The notes under the pieces: model-generated | What the model saw: the letters and a program-made list of their open reading frames with translations, nothing else | Told to the model about the DNA's origin: nothing | Database searches by the model: none | Assembly (NCBI GenBank): GCA_964349045.1 | Contig: CAYGFI010000180.1 | Location: 1-9,175, forward strand | Length of the DNA: 9,175 nt | Origin: JACJXF01 sp964349045 | GTDB lineage: Bacteria; Bacteroidota; Bacteroidia; Bacteroidales; GCA-2748055 | Direction of reading: 5' to 3' | Shown: piece by piece, positions 5,728 to 9,175 of the stretch | How positions within the stretch are numbered: position 1 is the first letter of the stretch | Layout of the letters: each line of letters starts with the position of its first letter | Made by a program: the position numbers and the translations under genes

Positions 5728-6549
5728 TTACTGCTTATCCATTTCATTACCACAGTTACTGCAAAATTTTGAAGTAGATTCGTTTTTGTGATTACATTTT
5801 GAACAACTCGTCTTTTTTATACTGGATCTCATAAATTCCACAGTAAACAGTCCGGTTGGGACAGCAATTATGGAATAACCGATAACCATTACAATCGACG
5901 AAATGAACTTCCCAATAACCGTATGTGGAACAATATCACCGTAACCAACTGTTGTTATGGTAATTATGGCCCAATAAATACTTTGGGGAATACTTGTAAA
6001 ACCATTTTCGCCTCCTTCAACGATGTACATTAGTGTACCCATAATAGTGACAACTGTTAGGACTGAAATCAGAAATGTACTAATTTTATAAATACTTGTC
6101 CTGAACGCTTCGATTAATAATTCAGCAGCGGTTATAAAACCTGCCAATTTTATAATACGAAAAACCCTCAGTAACCGTAAAGATTTGATTATTAATAAAT
6201 AATGTAAGTCAGGCCTTAATAGAATCAGGTATGTTGGAACAACAGATAACAAATCTACCATTCCCCAGAAACTGAATACGTATTTAAATGGTTGGGGGCT
6301 AATATAAATTCTCAGCAAATACTCAATTGAAAAAATAATGGTGAAGAATACCTCTATAGTCAATAGGACAGAGCCATAATTGATGCCTATAAACGGAACG
6401 CTTTCGAGTAATAAACAGACAACACTTGTAAGAATTAACCATAGCAGAATAATATCAAAACGTTTTCCTGCCTTAGTACTGGTCTTAAAAACGATGATAT
6501 AAATTTTCTGCCTGAGAGATAGTTGAGTAGTCATTTTATTGTTTTGCAT
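5728..6549 (-). CDS. Voltage-gated-type K+ channel with C-terminal zinc ribbon
   Basis: Six-helix cation channel, 273 residues from the ATG at 6549. S1-S3 lie at about 32-49, 61-83 and 92-112. S4 carries five basic residues at exact three-residue spacing (Lys122, Arg125, Arg128, Arg131, Lys134), the mark of a voltage sensor. S5 is about 153-177 and S6 about 211-236. The pore segment has the potassium selectivity filter TVGYGD at 200-205. After S6 a short cytoplasmic tail ends in a zinc ribbon with Cys249-x2-Cys252 and Cys263-x2-Cys266, replacing the RCK/TrkA domain seen in many bacterial channels. The ATG overlaps the batE stop as TGATG, which favours this start over the in-frame TTG at 6582 and implies translational coupling. 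Potassium selectivity is inferred from the filter. Gating by voltage or zinc is untested. Confidence 0.93.
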   Translation of the reverse strand: MQNNKMTTQLSLRQKIYIIVFKTSTKAGKRFDIILLWLILTSVVCLLLESVPFIGINYGSVLLTIEVFFTIIFSIEYLLRIYISPQPFKYVFSFWGMVDLLSVVPTYLILLRPDLHYLLIIKSLRLLRVFRIIKLAGFITAAELLIEAFRTSIYKISTFLISVLTVVTIMGTLMYIVEGGENGFTSIPQSIYWAIITITTVGYGDIVPHTVIGKFISSIVMVIGYSIIAVPTGLFTVEFMRSSIKKTSCSKCNHKNESTSKFCSNCGNEMDKQ

Positions 6550-7304
6550 CAGATTGTTTGAATACTGCCTTCCGGTACCCAACCTTTTCTTCCGTCACTC
6601 AATCGAATCTCCTGCCAGCCGGTTGTATTATCTTCCAGCCAGACTTTTGCTCCCTCGTGAAGGATAAATAAACCTGTTCCTGTTTCGCTAGGGGTTGAGT
6701 TAACATTAACCGAAAGGTCAATAACAACTGCAGAATCAGAATTCACAATTAGCCGGTTTTGTTTCCAGGCGGCCCCTAATGAAGACAGACTTAATAACAA
6801 GGCAATAATTGAAATAATAAATCCGGATTTTCTCCACATGATCTGGCGCAAAAGCAGGTACACAATTAATGCAAAAATACTTATAACAAAGGAGAATATG
6901 GATAAATATGCCCATTTATCAGCGCTGAGGGAAGAAATAGCAGATTTAATCCATTTTTTAAAAAAGATTTCAGGTACTACTTCAAAACGATCAGCCAACA
7001 GTCCTTCAAGGTAGATAAGATTGGTTTGTGTATCCTCATCTTCCGGATTTAGTTTGAGAGATTTTTCATAGTATAATCGGGCCTTACCAAGCTTATTAGA
7101 ACGAAAACACGCGTTACCAAGGTTATAATACAAGGAGGCCGATTCAAAACCCGCGACGAGTACCGATTCATAAAGTTCAATCGACTCTTCGTACCGTCCT
7201 TCCTGATAAAGCTGATTGGCTTTGTAATATAATGTATCCGGTGCGGCTTTCAATAGATATCCAGCAAAAAATAAAATCAAAATTGTTATAATAGTATTTT
7301 TCAT
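6549..7304 (-). CDS. batE: BatE, TPR and SH3-domain envelope protein
   Basis: A 251-residue protein of the Bat (Bacteroidetes aerotolerance) group. Order: signal or anchor helix at 1-20; two tetratricopeptide repeats at about 24-57 and 58-91, the second with the typical NLGNACFRSNKLGKARLYYE; two transmembrane helices at about 131-152 and 160-178; and a bacterial SH3-like domain at about 188-251 ending WQEIRLSDGRKGWVPEGSI. The TPR part should face the periplasm and bind partners. The ATG overlaps the batD stop as ATGA, and its own stop overlaps the channel start as TGATG, so three genes are joined by overlaps. The Bat system was linked to oxygen tolerance in Bacteroides fragilis. Its molecular action is poorly known, and BatE's role is inferred from the family. 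Confidence 0.9.
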   Translation of the reverse strand: MKNTIITILILFFAGYLLKAAPDTLYYKANQLYQEGRYEESIELYESVLVAGFESASLYYNLGNACFRSNKLGKARLYYEKSLKLNPEDEDTQTNLIYLEGLLADRFEVVPEIFFKKWIKSAISSLSADKWAYLSIFSFVISIFALIVYLLLRQIMWRKSGFIISIIALLLSLSSLGAAWKQNRLIVNSDSAVVIDLSVNVNSTPSETGTGLFILHEGAKVWLEDNTTGWQEIRLSDGRKGWVPEGSIQTI

Positions 7305-9160
7305 GTCTTGCTGATTTTCTCCTGCAGAATACTTATAAGACGAATTGCTTCATCATAAACTTTTTGTTTATCGCCACCTGTTTCGCTTGCATATCTTGCC
7401 ATTTCACAGGTATCAAGTAAGGCCCATAAAGACTGAGCTATAATTGGATCAAGGTCTTGCAGTCTCAATTCCGATGCGATTTTTTCGCGGGATATCTCCG
7501 AAACATTAACTCCAAGTTTATCAGAAAGATATCCCCAGATTGCCTTTAATATTTCATCGTAAAATCCAATTTCATCAGACTTTAAGAAAATTAATGCCCT
7601 TTTGAGCCTTTTTTCAGCCAGTTTGCGAGCTTTTCTGTTTCGAACCGCATTCATATCTGCATTTCTTCTGATCCGTTCTTTTCTGAACAGGATCAAAGCA
7701 AACAGCAAAAACAGAGGAATAATATAAGCAGCAATGAACGACGGAGATCCAAAAATTGATTTTCCAATGAGTCTTAATTCAGGGGGAGTTAAACGTATAA
7801 AACGAATATCATCTGCCAGAGAAACAACTTCTTTGCCACCCTGGTTATTTTTACCTGAAGATAACGGTGATGTGAAGTAGGTCTCATCCTCTACGTCTGA
7901 TTTTTCAACACTAAAGGTAAATTCAGAGGATTTTCCTGTTTTGTATTTTTCTACTGATGGGTCGAACCATGAAAACAATACAGGTGAAATCCTGAAATTA
8001 CCAGCATGACGGGGAATCAGAACATATTCATAATTCAGGCTGCCGCTGGTTCCGTTTTCAGAATGTTTAATATTCTGAACTGATTTTGGATCGAACACTT
8101 CAAGATCAGGCGGGAAATCAATTTTAACCGGTTTAAGAAGGTCGAGGTTACCATTTCCTGAAATATGAACTTTAAGGGTAATTGCATCATTTACTTTAAG
8201 CTTTTCTTTATCGATACTAACCTTCAGATTAAAAGAACCAACTGCACCATTAAAGCCCGCCGGGGCTCCGGCAGGAAGCGGTTTCACAGTGATGATGACA
8301 GAATTGGTTTTAAAAGTCGCGGGTACATTCTCATAACGATCGAAAAAAGGGTCATTAAAAAACGGATCGCTGAATGCATTTTGTCTGCTCCCGGTAACTT
8401 TTTTCCTGATCATGCATTCGAGGTCGGCAGCTTCAATAGTCATGGCGCCATTCTTTTGAGCAGTTAACAGATCTCTCTTAAAAACCTGGGAGAGGTATAT
8501 TTTTCCATTTATTTTTTCCTGTTGTGCATTCTGATCAGCATCGAGATCCTGGCGCCAGAACCCATCAAATCCCGGCGCTTTAAAGTTGGAGATGTTCAAT
8601 GCTTCCTGGGTAAAAATTTTTGTGGACAGTGTAAGTTGCTCACCTTGATAAATGCTGGTTTTAGAAGGTATCTGGCGAATAAACACAGATTCAGAACCCT
8701 CACCCGACCCGGCAGCAGGGTTATTTATTTCTGACTGAGCCTCCTGGGATGATTTAACTACCTTTATCCGTACCTCATTGGTTTTTATTTCTTTTCGCCC
8801 TGAAGTTACGGTTACGGGTGGAATGACCAGATCTCCTTCCACCTGGGCCAGGAGAGTATAAGTGTAACTAACGGTCTTTACATTTTCAATACGGCCGTTT
8901 ATCATGCTCGATTGCTGGCTTATAAATGTTGAAGGACCTCCAACCAGCCTTAATCCTTTTAGAGCGGGAAGTGCAACATCGCCACTGAAATCCCCTGAAA
9001 TCGTATAATTAAAGGTCTGGCCTATAACAACTGAGGCAGGCGCTGATGCCTGAATTGGCGAATTCTGGGCCATAATATCGGCAACAATAATCTGAAAACA
9101 GATTGTTGCCAGAAGAAAATGCTTTAGCTTATGTAAAAGGAACTTAAATAGTATCATCAT
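7301..9160 (-). CDS. batD: BatD, oxygen-tolerance envelope protein
   Basis: A 619-residue member of the BatD family. An N-terminal signal sequence (about 1-31, hydrophobic core LLATICFQIIVADIM) is followed by a long periplasmic part of beta-rich repeats (about 35-460), one transmembrane helix (about 473-493, SFIAAYIIPLFLLFALILF), a basic stretch and a helical cytoplasmic domain of about 125 residues. DPFFNDPFFDR at 265-275 resembles the DPFF-rich motif typical of BatD. The periplasmic part is thought to work with the von Willebrand A-domain proteins BatA/BatB, whose genes would lie upstream beyond the window. Two ATG codons in tandem start the gene (9160, 9157); a GAGGAAA site precedes the first. 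The stop overlaps batE (ATGA). The gene appears complete. Confidence 0.93.
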   Translation of the reverse strand: MMILFKFLLHKLKHFLLATICFQIIVADIMAQNSPIQASAPASVVIGQTFNYTISGDFSGDVALPALKGLRLVGGPSTFISQQSSMINGRIENVKTVSYTYTLLAQVEGDLVIPPVTVTSGRKEIKTNEVRIKVVKSSQEAQSEINNPAAGSGEGSESVFIRQIPSKTSIYQGEQLTLSTKIFTQEALNISNFKAPGFDGFWRQDLDADQNAQQEKINGKIYLSQVFKRDLLTAQKNGAMTIEAADLECMIRKKVTGSRQNAFSDPFFNDPFFDRYENVPATFKTNSVIITVKPLPAGAPAGFNGAVGSFNLKVSIDKEKLKVNDAITLKVHISGNGNLDLLKPVKIDFPPDLEVFDPKSVQNIKHSENGTSGSLNYEYVLIPRHAGNFRISPVLFSWFDPSVEKYKTGKSSEFTFSVEKSDVEDETYFTSPLSSGKNNQGGKEVVSLADDIRFIRLTPPELRLIGKSIFGSPSFIAAYIIPLFLLFALILFRKERIRRNADMNAVRNRKARKLAEKRLKRALIFLKSDEIGFYDEILKAIWGYLSDKLGVNVSEISREKIASELRLQDLDPIIAQSLWALLDTCEMARYASETGGDKQKVYDEAIRLISILQEKISKT

Positions 9161-9163
9161 TTA

Positions 9164-9170
9164 TTTCCTC
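9164..9170 (-). promoter_or_regulatory. Shine-Dalgarno-like site of batD
   Basis: Read on the minus strand, GAGGAAA (9170-9164) lies with its AGG core six bases before the ATG at 9160. This is the only strong purine site seen before a gene in this window, where most starts have none. It supports the first of the two tandem ATGs as the batD start. The sequence then runs off the window after 5 more bases, so no promoter for the operon is visible. Confidence 0.6.
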
Positions 9171-9175
9171 AAAGT

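Noticed and set aside
6550..6582. Upstream TTG start for the channel, adding 11 residues
   Set aside because: It lies inside the end of batE and adds an unconserved-looking stretch. The ATG at 6549 forms a TGATG junction with the batE stop, a common coupled start.
8165..8734. Plus-strand open frames opposite batD
   Set aside because: Shadow frames within a well-supported batD gene; composition is unlike a real protein and there is no start context.
9161..9175. End of an upstream bat gene (in-frame TAA directly before the batD ATG)
   Set aside because: Only 15 bases are visible. A TAA in this spot fits tight gene packing, but nothing identifies a protein from four codons.

Overview
The window looks like a chromosomal segment of an AT-rich Bacteroidetes bacterium, probably Bacteroidales or a near relative. 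The evidence is the batD-batE pair (Bacteroidetes aerotolerance type), weak or absent Shine-Dalgarno sequences, promoters that fit the Bacteroidetes -33 TTTG / -7 TAnnTTTG pattern, and proteins that read as that phylum. A run of exactly 100 N at 2351-2450 shows that this is a scaffolded draft assembly.

Layout. At 114-404 (+) is an acylphosphatase. Its 3' end overlaps the convergent 3' end of a CstA-family transporter (394-2115, -). From 2116 to 3068 there is no gene. This 950-base divergent promoter region holds a cstA promoter at its left edge and a sigma-factor promoter at its right edge. Between them lie two long arrays of strictly 7-bp repeats in opposite orientation (2205-2673 and 2713-2964), separated by 39 AT-rich bases. 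Next come three genes on the plus strand (3069-4440): an ECF sigma factor, a single-span membrane protein that is probably its anti-sigma factor, and a small membrane-anchored CpxP/CnrX-like protein. From 4491 to 9160 all genes are on the minus strand. In transcription order they are batD, batE, a voltage-gated-type potassium channel with a C-terminal zinc ribbon, and a major facilitator transporter. Overlapping or close junctions suggest one operon whose earlier genes (batA-C expected) lie beyond the right edge.

How the genes may work together. The sigma / anti-sigma / periplasmic sensor cassette resembles the CnrH-CnrY-CnrX logic, in which an envelope stress or metal signal frees the sigma factor; this is inferred from architecture. 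BatD and BatE are envelope proteins of the Bat complex. Coupling of batE to an ion channel by a TGATG junction is unusual and may tie membrane potential or ion balance to Bat function. CstA proteins import pyruvate or peptides under carbon limitation.

The most unusual element is the pair of heptamer arrays. The two families share the framework NGRAG(A/T)Y when each is read on its purine-rich strand. They lie head to head between two divergent promoters, and a small related relic occurs at 4448-4478. No CRISPR, insertion sequence, tRNA or rRNA was seen.
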